DNA of 64,000 nucleotides. It comes from GCA-2733415 sp049614485. GTDB taxonomy: Bacteria; Bacteroidota; Bacteroidia; Flavobacteriales; Flavobacteriaceae. The notes beneath the pieces are model-generated. The model was not told where the DNA came from. It saw only the letters and a program-made list of their open reading frames with translations, and did not search any database. The stretch spans positions 75,545 through 139,544 of the forward strand of contig JBMZDR010000003.1 of the NCBI GenBank assembly GCA_049614485.1. The letters are read 5' to 3'. Position 1 is the first letter of the stretch. Each line of letters begins with the position of its first letter. The position numbers and the translations under genes were made by a program. Of this stretch, positions 9,422-17,430 are shown piece by piece.

Positions 9422-11518
9422 TTGTCTGTATTACAAACCCCTATAGATTACTTAAAAGGCGTTGGGCCAAATCGTGCTGATTTACTTAAAAAGGAATTAG
9501 GAATTTTCACGTATCAAGATTTGATCAATTTATTTCCGAATAGATACTTAGATAAAACCAAATATTATAAAGTTAACCAACTGCAACGCAATGCTGCAGA
9601 AGTGCAATTGGTGGGTAAAATCGTCAATTTGAAAATGGTAGAACAAAAACGTGGTAAACGATTAGTTGCAACATTTCAAGATGACACAGGTTCTATAGAA
9701 TTGGTTTGGTTTCGTGGTCAAAAATGGATTAAAGACAGCATCAAGCTAAATGTCCCATATGTTATTTTTGGGAAATGCAATTGGTTTAACGGATTTTCCA
9801 TGCCCCACCCAGAATTGGAACTTTTATCTGAACACAAAGCAAGCATACGTTCTGCTATGCAAGCCATATACCCATCTACTGAAAAATTAAGCGCGAAAGG
9901 AATTAGTAACAAATCAAAAATTAAATTACTCCAAACATTATTTTTAGAAACAAAAGGGCGGTTTCAAGAAACTTTATCTGATGATATCTTAAGTGATTTA
10001 AATTTAATTTCTAAATCTGAAGCCTTATTCAATATTCATTTTCCGAAAAGTGCGGAATTGTTAGCAAAAGCACAATTCAGATTGAAGTTTGAAGAACTAT
10101 TCTACATACAATTACAATTACTAATAAAAAACTTAACCCGAAAACATAAAATTAAAGGTTATCCTTTTGATCAAGTTGGCGAGTTATTCAATGAATTTTA
10201 TAAAAATCACATCCCATTTGAGCTAACCAACGCCCAAAAACGGGTGATTAAAGAAATTAGGAATGACCTAGGCAGTAATGCTCAAATGAATAGGTTACTA
10301 CAAGGTGATGTTGGCTCAGGAAAAACCATCGTTGCATTAATGTCTGTTTTACTTGCAATTGATAATGATTTTCAAGCCTGTTTAATGGCGCCTACAGAAA
10401 TATTAGCTACGCAACATTATAATGGTATTTTAGAGTTGGTTAACGATTTGAATATTAATGTTAGACTATTAACTGGCTCTGTAAAAACAGCACAGCGCAG
10501 AATAATTCATCAAGAGCTAGAAGAAGGTACGTTGCATTTGTTGATAGGAACTCACGCGGTTTTAGAAGATAAAGTAAAATTCAAAAATTTAGGTTTAGCC
10601 ATTATAGATGAACAGCACCGATTTGGAGTAGCACAACGATCTAAATTATGGAAAAAAAACTCCTTTCCTCCGCATATTCTAGTAATGACAGCTACACCAA
10701 TACCGCGTACTTTAGCCATGAGTTTATATGGTGATTTAGATATTTCTGTAATTGATGAACTACCACCTGGCCGTAAAGCTATAAAAACCGTACACCGCTA
10801 TGATAGTAACAGGTTGAAAGTATTTGCTTTTATGCGTGATGAAATTAAAAAAGGACGGCAAGTTTACATTGTTTATCCTTTAATTCAAGAATCGGAACAG
10901 TTAGATTATAAAGATTTAATGGATGGTTTTGAAAGTATTTCTAGAGATTTCCCAAAACCCGAGTATCAAGTTTCTATTGTTCACGGGCAAATGAAACCTG
11001 CTGATAAGGAATTTGAAATGCAACGATTTGTAAAAGGCGAAACTCAAATTATGGTAGCCACAACTGTTATCGAAGTTGGTGTAAATGTGCCAAATGCTAG
11101 TGTGATGATTATTGAAAGTTCTGAACGTTTCGGACTATCGCAACTACATCAATTACGTGGTAGAGTTGGCCGTGGTGCCGAACAAAGTTTCTGTATACTA
11201 ATGACTGGGTTTAAATTGTCAAGCGATGCTAAAACACGTTTAGAAACTATGGTGCGTACAAATGATGGTTTTGAATTGGCAGAAGTAGATTTAAAACTCC
11301 GTGGCCCTGGAGATTTAATGGGAACACAGCAAAGTGGCATTTTAAACCTTAAAATTGCAGATATTGTTAAAGATAATGACATTTTAAAGTTAGCAAGAAG
11401 TTATGCTTATAAGGTTTTAAAGGACGACCCATCACTTATAAAAGATGAACATAAAATTTTAAATTACACCTGCCAACAAATTGGTAAACACAAAAACATT
11501 TGGAATTACATCAGTTAA
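9422..11518 (+). CDS. recG: ATP-dependent DNA helicase RecG
   Basis: 698 aa, full length. The N-terminal wedge/OB domain covers about 1-240 (PIDYLKGVGPNRADLLKKEL at 7-26). Helicase motifs are Walker A LLQGDVGSGKT, motif Ia MAPTEILATQHY, DEQH box IIDEQHRFGVAQR, motif III VMTATPIPRT, and motif VI QLRGRVGRG with the TRG-like C-terminus. RecG remodels stalled forks and branch-migrates Holliday junctions. The start is a TTG codon: no in-frame ATG lies near it, and the family N-terminus begins here. Confidence 0.95.
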   Translation: MSVLQTPIDYLKGVGPNRADLLKKELGIFTYQDLINLFPNRYLDKTKYYKVNQLQRNAAEVQLVGKIVNLKMVEQKRGKRLVATFQDDTGSIELVWFRGQKWIKDSIKLNVPYVIFGKCNWFNGFSMPHPELELLSEHKASIRSAMQAIYPSTEKLSAKGISNKSKIKLLQTLFLETKGRFQETLSDDILSDLNLISKSEALFNIHFPKSAELLAKAQFRLKFEELFYIQLQLLIKNLTRKHKIKGYPFDQVGELFNEFYKNHIPFELTNAQKRVIKEIRNDLGSNAQMNRLLQGDVGSGKTIVALMSVLLAIDNDFQACLMAPTEILATQHYNGILELVNDLNINVRLLTGSVKTAQRRIIHQELEEGTLHLLIGTHAVLEDKVKFKNLGLAIIDEQHRFGVAQRSKLWKKNSFPPHILVMTATPIPRTLAMSLYGDLDISVIDELPPGRKAIKTVHRYDSNRLKVFAFMRDEIKKGRQVYIVYPLIQESEQLDYKDLMDGFESISRDFPKPEYQVSIVHGQMKPADKEFEMQRFVKGETQIMVATTVIEVGVNVPNASVMIIESSERFGLSQLHQLRGRVGRGAEQSFCILMTGFKLSSDAKTRLETMVRTNDGFELAEVDLKLRGPGDLMGTQQSGILNLKIADIVKDNDILKLARSYAYKVLKDDPSLIKDEHKILNYTCQQIGKHKNIWNYIS

Positions 11519-11589
11519 TTACAATCCTTATTTTTTTGCACAAAAGCCTATAAAATCGTAACATTACGAATTCAAAAAAACGCAGAACA

Positions 11590-13056
11590 ATGCAAGACAA
11601 CAAGAATCTTACCGAGATTGAAATTGAAAACCAACATATTATTGACAATAAAGAATTAAGTATATGGGAAGCTCTTATTCCTGTTGTTATTTTAATGGGG
11701 TTATTAGCTTATAATATCTTCTTTAAAGATGGTGCTTGGTTAGGTGATTATTCTAATCAATTAATTTTACTAATTACTGCTGTGATTACAGCTTTTGTTG
11801 GTTTTTATAATAAGGTGAGCCTAAAAACTATGGTAACTGAAATTTGGGAAAACCTTAAAAGTGTCTTCGTTCCAATTATGATTTTATTTCTGGTTGGTGC
11901 TTTAGCTGGTACATGGCTTATTAGCGGAATCATTCCTGCGATGGTGTATTACGGATTACAAGTATTGAGTCCTGAAATATTTTTACCTGCATCCGTAATA
12001 ATTGCAGCAATTATTTCAATTGCAACAGGTAGCTCATGGACAACATCTGCTACAGTTGGTATTGCGTTAATTGGTATTGGTTCGGCGTTAGGAATTCCAA
12101 CAGGAATGATTGCTGGAGCTGTTATTTCCGGAGCTTATTTCGGAGATAAAATGTCGCCATTGAGTGACACTACAAATCTTGCGCCTGCAATGGCTGGAAC
12201 AGATTTATTTACACATATTAAATACATGGCATTCACCACGGTACCAACAATTATCATCACTTTAATTGCGTTCAGCATCATGAGTATGACAATTGACACT
12301 ACTGGTAGTGCTGATATAAGTGGCTTATTGAACACTATTAAAACTACATTTAACATTACACCGTACTTGTTTATTGTACCATTAGTTGTTGTTGCTTTAA
12401 TTCTATTAAAAACCAAACCTCTAATTGCTTTAGGAACTGGGGTTCTTTTAGCAGCAGTATTCTCTATCATATTTCAAGGAGATATTTTAACAAATTTAGC
12501 CAGTACTAACTTTGAAGCTATTGTCAATTCTATCATTACCGATACATCTATAGTCACAGATAATGAAAAATTAAATGAATTGTTCAGCTCAGGTGGTATG
12601 AATGGAATGTTATGGACTATCTATCTAATTATTTGCGCTATGGTTTTTGGTGGTGCGATGGACGGAATTGGTGCTTTATCTCGTATCACAAAAGCCTTAT
12701 TAAAATTAGCTGATTCAGTTTTCGGTTTATTTGCCACTACTGTTATCAGTTGTTTAGGCTTAAATACTATTGCTTCTGATCAATATTTAGCTATTGTTAT
12801 ACCTGGTAAAATGTTTAAAAAAGCATACCAGGACAAAGGTTTAGCTCCTGAAAACTTAAGTAGAACACTAGAAGATTCTGGAACTGTAACTTCAGTATTA
12901 ATACCATGGAACACATGTGGGGCATACCAAGCCGGTGTGTTAGGTGTTGGTGTTGGTGAGTATTTTATATTCGCAATTTTTAACTGGCTAAGCCCGTTTA
13001 TGACATTATTATTTGCCGCTTTAAAGATAAAAATCAGAGGTTTAAAATCTACATAA
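11590..13056 (+). CDS. NhaC-family Na+/H+ antiporter
   Basis: 488 aa with about 11-12 hydrophobic segments. Family signatures include SIATGSSWTTSATVGIALIG (about 143-162), GAVISGAYFGDKMSPLSDTT (about 177-196, with the Asp residues expected for ion binding) and GLNTIASDQYLAIVIPGKMF. Likely exchanges Na+ and H+ (or an amino-acid/malate pair in some family members) across the inner membrane. Substrate is not certain. It stands alone between recG and the peroxiredoxin gene. Confidence 0.88.
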   Translation: MQDNKNLTEIEIENQHIIDNKELSIWEALIPVVILMGLLAYNIFFKDGAWLGDYSNQLILLITAVITAFVGFYNKVSLKTMVTEIWENLKSVFVPIMILFLVGALAGTWLISGIIPAMVYYGLQVLSPEIFLPASVIIAAIISIATGSSWTTSATVGIALIGIGSALGIPTGMIAGAVISGAYFGDKMSPLSDTTNLAPAMAGTDLFTHIKYMAFTTVPTIIITLIAFSIMSMTIDTTGSADISGLLNTIKTTFNITPYLFIVPLVVVALILLKTKPLIALGTGVLLAAVFSIIFQGDILTNLASTNFEAIVNSIITDTSIVTDNEKLNELFSSGGMNGMLWTIYLIICAMVFGGAMDGIGALSRITKALLKLADSVFGLFATTVISCLGLNTIASDQYLAIVIPGKMFKKAYQDKGLAPENLSRTLEDSGTVTSVLIPWNTCGAYQAGVLGVGVGEYFIFAIFNWLSPFMTLLFAALKIKIRGLKST

Positions 13057-13120
13057 ACTTTATTTATAACTCTATCAAAAAATTAAATAAATCTTAACGT
13101 GATTGCGCAAATCTGATGCG

Positions 13121-13128
13121 TATATTTG
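13121..13128 (+). promoter_or_regulatory. Bacteroidota -7 promoter element (TATATTTG)
   Basis: Exact TAnnTTTG match, 40 bases upstream of the peroxiredoxin ATG. A TTG about 15 bases upstream (13103-13105 region) could be part of a -33 box. Confidence 0.55.
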
Positions 13129-13167
13129 TATCAGAAAAAATTTAACTTTTAATTAAAAAAATACATA

Positions 13168-13800
13168 ATGTCAGTATTAGTAGGAAAAAAAGCACCTCAT
13201 TTTAGTGCACAAGCGGTAATCAATGGAAATCAATTTGCTGAAAACTTTTCATTAGATCAGTATTTAGGTCAAAAAGATGTAATCTTATTCTTTTACCCAA
13301 AAGATTTTACATTTGTGTGCCCAACAGAATTACACGCTTTTCAAGAAAAATTAGCCGAATTTGAATCAAGAGATGTTGCCGTTGTAGGAGTTTCTACAGA
13401 TACTGAACAATCTCATTACGGATGGTTACAAGTTGAAAAAGGTAACGGAGGAATTAAAGGTGTTACTTACCCATTAGTTGCAGATACAAACAAAACTATT
13501 GCTGCAAACTATGACGTTTTAGCCGGAGAGGTATTTTACAACGACGAAGGTCAAAGTGTTGCCGAAGGAGAGTTAATTGCATATAGAGGTTTATTTTTAA
13601 TTGACAAAGCAGGTGTTGTACGCCACCAATTAGTAAATGATTTACCACTAGGAAGAAATGTTGATGAAGCAATCCGTATGGTAGATGCATTACAGTTTTT
13701 TGAAGCAAATGGAGAAGTTTGTCCAGCAAACTGGAGCAAAGGAAAAGATGGTATGCAAGCAAATCATTCATCTACAGCTGAATATTTAGCTAAAAACTAA
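13168..13800 (+). CDS. Typical 2-Cys peroxiredoxin (AhpC/Prx1 type)
   Basis: 210 aa. The peroxidatic Cys51 lies in FYPKDFTFVCPTE and the resolving Cys185 in GEVCPANW, the two-cysteine pattern of AhpC/Prx1 enzymes. The protein reduces H2O2, organic peroxides and peroxynitrite using thioredoxin or a similar donor in the cytoplasm. No ahpF flavoprotein gene is adjacent. It has its own promoter and terminator, so it is monocistronic, and a second peroxidase gene (tpx) follows. Confidence 0.95.
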   Translation: MSVLVGKKAPHFSAQAVINGNQFAENFSLDQYLGQKDVILFFYPKDFTFVCPTELHAFQEKLAEFESRDVAVVGVSTDTEQSHYGWLQVEKGNGGIKGVTYPLVADTNKTIAANYDVLAGEVFYNDEGQSVAEGELIAYRGLFLIDKAGVVRHQLVNDLPLGRNVDEAIRMVDALQFFEANGEVCPANWSKGKDGMQANHSSTAEYLAKN

Positions 13801-13815
13801 AAAAATATTTTTGCT

Positions 13816-13847
13816 AAAAAAAGCGTTCCAATTGGAACGCTTTTTTT
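13816..13847 (+). terminator. Rho-independent terminator of peroxiredoxin gene
   Basis: Stem AGCGTTCC / GGAACGCT with AATT loop (13822-13841), flanked by an A-run and seven T. Confidence 0.9.
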
Positions 13848-13929
13848 ATGGTAATTTTTCAACTAAAATCCTTATATTTAATTGATTGATTAACATCATC
13901 AAATTAACGAATCAAACAACATTATAATT

Positions 13930-14427
13930 ATGGCAACAGTAACACTTAAAGGAAATCAAATACACACCTCAGGAACGCTACCTAAAGTTGGAGATAAAGC
14001 TCCTGATTTTAAACTTGTAAAAACAGATTTATCTACCGCTACACTTTCTGATTATAAAGGGAAAGCCGTAGTGTTAAACATATTTCCTAGTATTGACACG
14101 GGTACTTGCGCACAATCTGTAAGACAATTCAATAAAGATTTAAATGATATTGAAGATGTAATTGTGTTATGCATATCAAGAGATTTACCTTTTGCCCAGG
14201 CACGTTTTTGTGGCGCAGAAGGTTTAAAAAACGTCATTAACCTGTCAGATTTTAGAGCAAATGATTTTGGTAAAACTTATGGTCTAGACTTTATTGACGG
14301 TCCTTTAGAAGGACTACACTCAAGAGCTATCGTAGTTATTGATGAAAATGGTGTTATTACACACACAGAGCAGGTTTCAGAAATAGTTGACGAACCTAAT
14401 TACAAAGCAGCTTTTGAAGCTTTATAG
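13930..14427 (+). CDS. tpx: Thiol peroxidase Tpx (atypical 2-Cys peroxiredoxin)
   Basis: 165 aa, standard length. Tpx signature SIDTGTCAQSVRQFN with peroxidatic Cys60, and resolving Cys94 in ARFCGAEG. These positions match the Cys61/Cys95 pair of the E. coli enzyme. It reduces alkyl hydroperoxides and H2O2 with thioredoxin. It lies 130 bases after the AhpC-type gene but is separated from it by a terminator, so regulation is probably independent. Confidence 0.95.
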   Translation: MATVTLKGNQIHTSGTLPKVGDKAPDFKLVKTDLSTATLSDYKGKAVVLNIFPSIDTGTCAQSVRQFNKDLNDIEDVIVLCISRDLPFAQARFCGAEGLKNVINLSDFRANDFGKTYGLDFIDGPLEGLHSRAIVVIDENGVITHTEQVSEIVDEPNYKAAFEAL

Positions 14428-14430
14428 TCA

Positions 14431-14471
14431 AAAAAAAGAAGCGATAATTATTTATTATCGCTTCTTTTTTT
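14431..14471. terminator. Bidirectional terminator overlapping the end of the phosphatase gene
   Basis: Stem AGAAGCGATAA / TTATCGCTTCT (14437-14465) with 7-base loop and A/T flanks. It terminates tpx (+) and the convergent phosphatase gene (-), whose stop codon (14448-14450) lies inside the loop. Confidence 0.88.
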
Positions 14472-15026
14472 GTAATTCATTAAATAATCACCTTTTTCTT
14501 TTCCTTCTGAAAAAGAACTAAATGGTAACGAGTAAAATGGTCTAGTGCCTTTTCTTGCCTCGTTATTATTCATATCTTCATATTCTATTCTGTAAATAGA
14601 AGAGTAAATCATAGCTCTTCCTGTTCCATGATGACAGTGTAAAAGTACGGGATAGGCATCTGTATTATCTAACGTTTTATAAAATTCTGATAGGTTTTCT
14701 TCTGTAGGGATTTGTACTGAAGGGATGTGTACATAGTTCACTCCGTCAATAGCATCTACAGCTAGTTTTTCTTTTTCTATCTGATTTAAATTGGCAGGAT
14801 TCAACGCATCTCCAATTTCACCATGTCTAAAATCTACAATTGTTTTAATACCGTACTCTTTAACATAATCTGCTATTTTGTCTGGAGGAATAACCCCAGA
14901 TTTGTAGACCTTACCTTCTGTAATCTCTCCAAAATTATAGTCAAAATACTTATTATAAACATGTTCACCAGCAAAAACCAATGCTACAATTAGAATAAGT
15001 CCTATTATTTTTTTGCTATTTTTCAT
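14448..15026 (-). CDS. Membrane-anchored tyrosine/dual-specificity phosphatase family protein
   Basis: 192 aa. One N-terminal hydrophobic segment (about 7-22) anchors a periplasmic-facing domain. The active-site loop LLHCHHGTGRA (about 127-137) has the HCx5R motif of cysteine phosphatases, and the general-acid region IVDFRHGEIGD lies upstream. Substrate unknown: phosphotyrosine, or a lipid phosphate as in PTPMT1-like enzymes. The 21-base gap to the LTA-synthase-like gene upstream suggests co-transcription and a lipid/envelope role (inference). Its last codons and stop are embedded in the terminator hairpin. Confidence 0.78.
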   Translation of the reverse strand: MKNSKKIIGLILIVALVFAGEHVYNKYFDYNFGEITEGKVYKSGVIPPDKIADYVKEYGIKTIVDFRHGEIGDALNPANLNQIEKEKLAVDAIDGVNYVHIPSVQIPTEENLSEFYKTLDNTDAYPVLLHCHHGTGRAMIYSSIYRIEYEDMNNNEARKGTRPFYSLPFSSFSEGKEKGDYLMNYKKRSDNK

Positions 15027-15047
15027 ACTGTATCTCTAATTATTAAG

Positions 15048-16979
15048 TTACTTTATTGGTGTTGCTGATAATTTATTATCAATAATTCTATTCATATAAT
15101 CTTGAACAAAGCCTTTTGCTTTTTGACCTAACACTTTCATTTCTTGTGTGGTGTGTTCTTTTAAATTATTTTCAAGCCCTTTATCTTCTATGTCATAATA
15201 CCCTAGAATTTTTTTATCATCCATAGAGCATATTAACCCTTCGTTCATAAACTGAAACGTAGAACCGTTATGAGTTATTGCATAAGGCTTTTGAAGTGTA
15301 TCTCCTACAAGGCTTCTTCCCCAACTCATAAAGGGTTTATTGTATCCAACCATATCCATAATAGTTGGGTAAATATCTATTTGCTGCGCTAAACTATAAT
15401 CTTTACCTACACGCTCTTTTCTAGGATTGAAAATTAAAATTGGTACCGCAAAACGATTAACCATTTTTGCATATTCATCATAATAAATTTGATTACAGTG
15501 ATCTGCAGTAATTACAAAAATAGTGTTTTCATACCAATTTTCTTTTGATGCTTTTTTAAAAAACTCTTTTAACGCTTCATCTGTATACCCTACACATTTA
15601 TGAATTGGCACATGGCCTTTTGGAAACTTTCCTTTATAAGCTGCTGGTACTTTATAAGGCGAATGTGATGACAGTGTAATTAAAGTAGCCATAAATGGCT
15701 CTTGTTTTTTTGATAACACATCTGATGTATAGTTCAGAAAAGGTTTATCCCAAATCCCCCATAACCCATCAAAATCATCGTCATTATTATATTCTGTTTT
15801 TCCATAATAATGGTCAAATCCTAGTATATTACTATAACCTAAAAACCCCATTGAACCATTTGGGGCACCATGAAAAAATGACGTATCATACCCCATTTCA
15901 TTAAATGCCGACACCATTGATTGAGTTTCTTGATTTGAATATGGAGACGAGGTATACGCTACTTTAAAAGATGGTATACCTGCTAAAATTGAAGACATAG
16001 CATGTATTGATTTCCGTCCGTTTGCATAAGCGTTAGGAAAAATTAAACTGTGCTGTGCCAAAGAATCTACAAACGGTGTATAGCCTTCATAGTCTTCTAT
16101 TCCTGCTTTCTCATTAAAACTCCCTATATACTCTCTTGCGAAGCTCTCTACAATTAATACTACTACATTTGGTTTTTTTTCCACCGTTCGGTTGTAGGTT
16201 TTAATTGGATTAAATGCATCAACTATTACTTTTTGATCAATCCCTTTTCGTTTCTTAAAATAATTTTTATTAATAGTTCTTATAATTGCAAAAGGGGTAT
16301 TTAGTATCATATCTGAATGAGCAACCTTACTCACGTGTCTATTAGCATCAACTAAAGTAATTGGCCTGGTACTATGCTTAAAATCTCCTCTTATTCCTCC
16401 AACTGTTAGAACTGCTATTCCACAAAATATGATTATCGAACTCAGCACATATGCAATTTTATTCGGGTAGTTTTGTTCTTTTATTTTAACGCGTTTATAT
16501 AGTTTTACCCAAACATATGAAGTTATAAAGAATAGTAAAAAAACATACCAGTAATCAATTAGAAACGTAAACAACAGCCCCATTTTATTTTCTTCATTTT
16601 CAACTGATTCTAACCCTGCTGTAGTTGTTCGTGTAAACGTGAATTTATAATAAATAAAATCAATGAAATTTGTAGCGTAAGCAATTAAATTAGTAACAAA
16701 ATACACCCAAATTACTACTTTCTGATATGCTTTTGAAGTGTTTATAAACAAAGGCAATAAACTCATTAAAAGAAATAACGAATTTATATATAAAATTGCT
16801 GTGGTATCAAAACTTAGCCCCCTATAGCAGATATTTAAAAACTCTGAAAAGGTAGTAACATCCAATAACTCTTGATTAAATGCATAAAAAAATAGCCTTG
16901 CTACAAAGTAAAAGAAGTACACCAGCAACAATCTGTAAAAAAATATTTTATATTCTTTAATTCTGATTGAAAAGTTCAT
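15048..16979 (-). CDS. LTA synthase/sulfatase-fold phosphoglycerol transferase-like membrane enzyme
   Basis: 643 aa. Five transmembrane helices in the first ~215 residues precede a large extracytoplasmic alkaline-phosphatase-superfamily domain. Metal and catalytic motifs: VVLIVESFAREYIG, NGRKSIHAMSSILAGIPS (nucleophile region), SLSSHSPY-like segment and ITADHCNQ. The family transfers phosphoglycerol or phosphoethanolamine from phospholipid to envelope glycans. The ATG at 16979 is preferred over an upstream in-frame codon at 17081 because the longer form would run into the divergent kinase gene and adds a non-conserved 34 residues. Exact substrate unknown. Confidence 0.82.
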   Translation of the reverse strand: MNFSIRIKEYKIFFYRLLLVYFFYFVARLFFYAFNQELLDVTTFSEFLNICYRGLSFDTTAILYINSLFLLMSLLPLFINTSKAYQKVVIWVYFVTNLIAYATNFIDFIYYKFTFTRTTTAGLESVENEENKMGLLFTFLIDYWYVFLLFFITSYVWVKLYKRVKIKEQNYPNKIAYVLSSIIIFCGIAVLTVGGIRGDFKHSTRPITLVDANRHVSKVAHSDMILNTPFAIIRTINKNYFKKRKGIDQKVIVDAFNPIKTYNRTVEKKPNVVVLIVESFAREYIGSFNEKAGIEDYEGYTPFVDSLAQHSLIFPNAYANGRKSIHAMSSILAGIPSFKVAYTSSPYSNQETQSMVSAFNEMGYDTSFFHGAPNGSMGFLGYSNILGFDHYYGKTEYNNDDDFDGLWGIWDKPFLNYTSDVLSKKQEPFMATLITLSSHSPYKVPAAYKGKFPKGHVPIHKCVGYTDEALKEFFKKASKENWYENTIFVITADHCNQIYYDEYAKMVNRFAVPILIFNPRKERVGKDYSLAQQIDIYPTIMDMVGYNKPFMSWGRSLVGDTLQKPYAITHNGSTFQFMNEGLICSMDDKKILGYYDIEDKGLENNLKEHTTQEMKVLGQKAKGFVQDYMNRIIDNKLSATPIK

Positions 16980-17040
16980 TAAGTATTTTATATTTGAAAA
17001 TCGTTGCAAATATATTAATTTTAACGGTAATTTGTCCACT

Positions 17041-17418
17041 ATGAAGCACCGCAAAGAAAACTTTATTACGAGCAGAATCAATGGCGCTAAATATTCGGTT
17101 AAAGGTGCAGTAATACTTCTTAAAACAGAAGCTAGTATTCAAGCACAATTTTCCATTGCCGTTTTAGTAACCTGTGCTGGGTTTTATTTTAACATTTCTT
17201 CTACGGAATGGATGTTTCAAATTTTAGCCATTGGAGGGGTTATGAGTATTGAAGGTTTAAATACAGCTATTGAAGAAATTGCTGATTTTATTCATCCTGA
17301 TTATCATCATAAAATTGGATTAATTAAAGATGTTGCTGCTGGCGCTGTATTTATTGCTGCATTTGCAGGAGCAATTATCGGGTTGATTATTTATATTCCA
17401 AAAATATTAGCGTTATAA
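17041..17418 (+). CDS. Diacylglycerol kinase family protein (DgkA/UdpK type)
   Basis: 125 aa with three membrane helices. Conserved GVMSIEGLNTAIEEIADF (about 63-80) and IGLIKDVAAGAVFIAA carry the catalytic Glu and metal/ATP residues of small membrane-bound DgkA proteins. The enzyme phosphorylates diacylglycerol (or undecaprenol) at the inner membrane. An in-frame TTG at 17032 is an alternative start. It is divergent from the LTA-synthase-like gene, whose reaction releases diacylglycerol, which suggests lipid recycling. ftsK follows 12 bases downstream. Confidence 0.88.
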   Translation: MKHRKENFITSRINGAKYSVKGAVILLKTEASIQAQFSIAVLVTCAGFYFNISSTEWMFQILAIGGVMSIEGLNTAIEEIADFIHPDYHHKIGLIKDVAAGAVFIAAFAGAIIGLIIYIPKILAL

Positions 17419-17430
17419 ACTATTGTATTA

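Noticed and set aside
12135..12470. 111-aa frame antisense to the NhaC-type gene
   Set aside because: Opposite a multi-helix transporter with clear motifs; hydrophobic antisense frame expected.
13496..13771. 91-aa frame antisense to the peroxiredoxin gene
   Set aside because: Opposite a perfectly conserved enzyme gene; Leu/His-rich composition typical of an antisense frame.
16980..17081. Longer N-terminus of the LTA-synthase-like gene
   Set aside because: It would overlap the divergent diacylglycerol kinase gene and adds residues with no membrane-protein logic. ATG at 16979 preferred.
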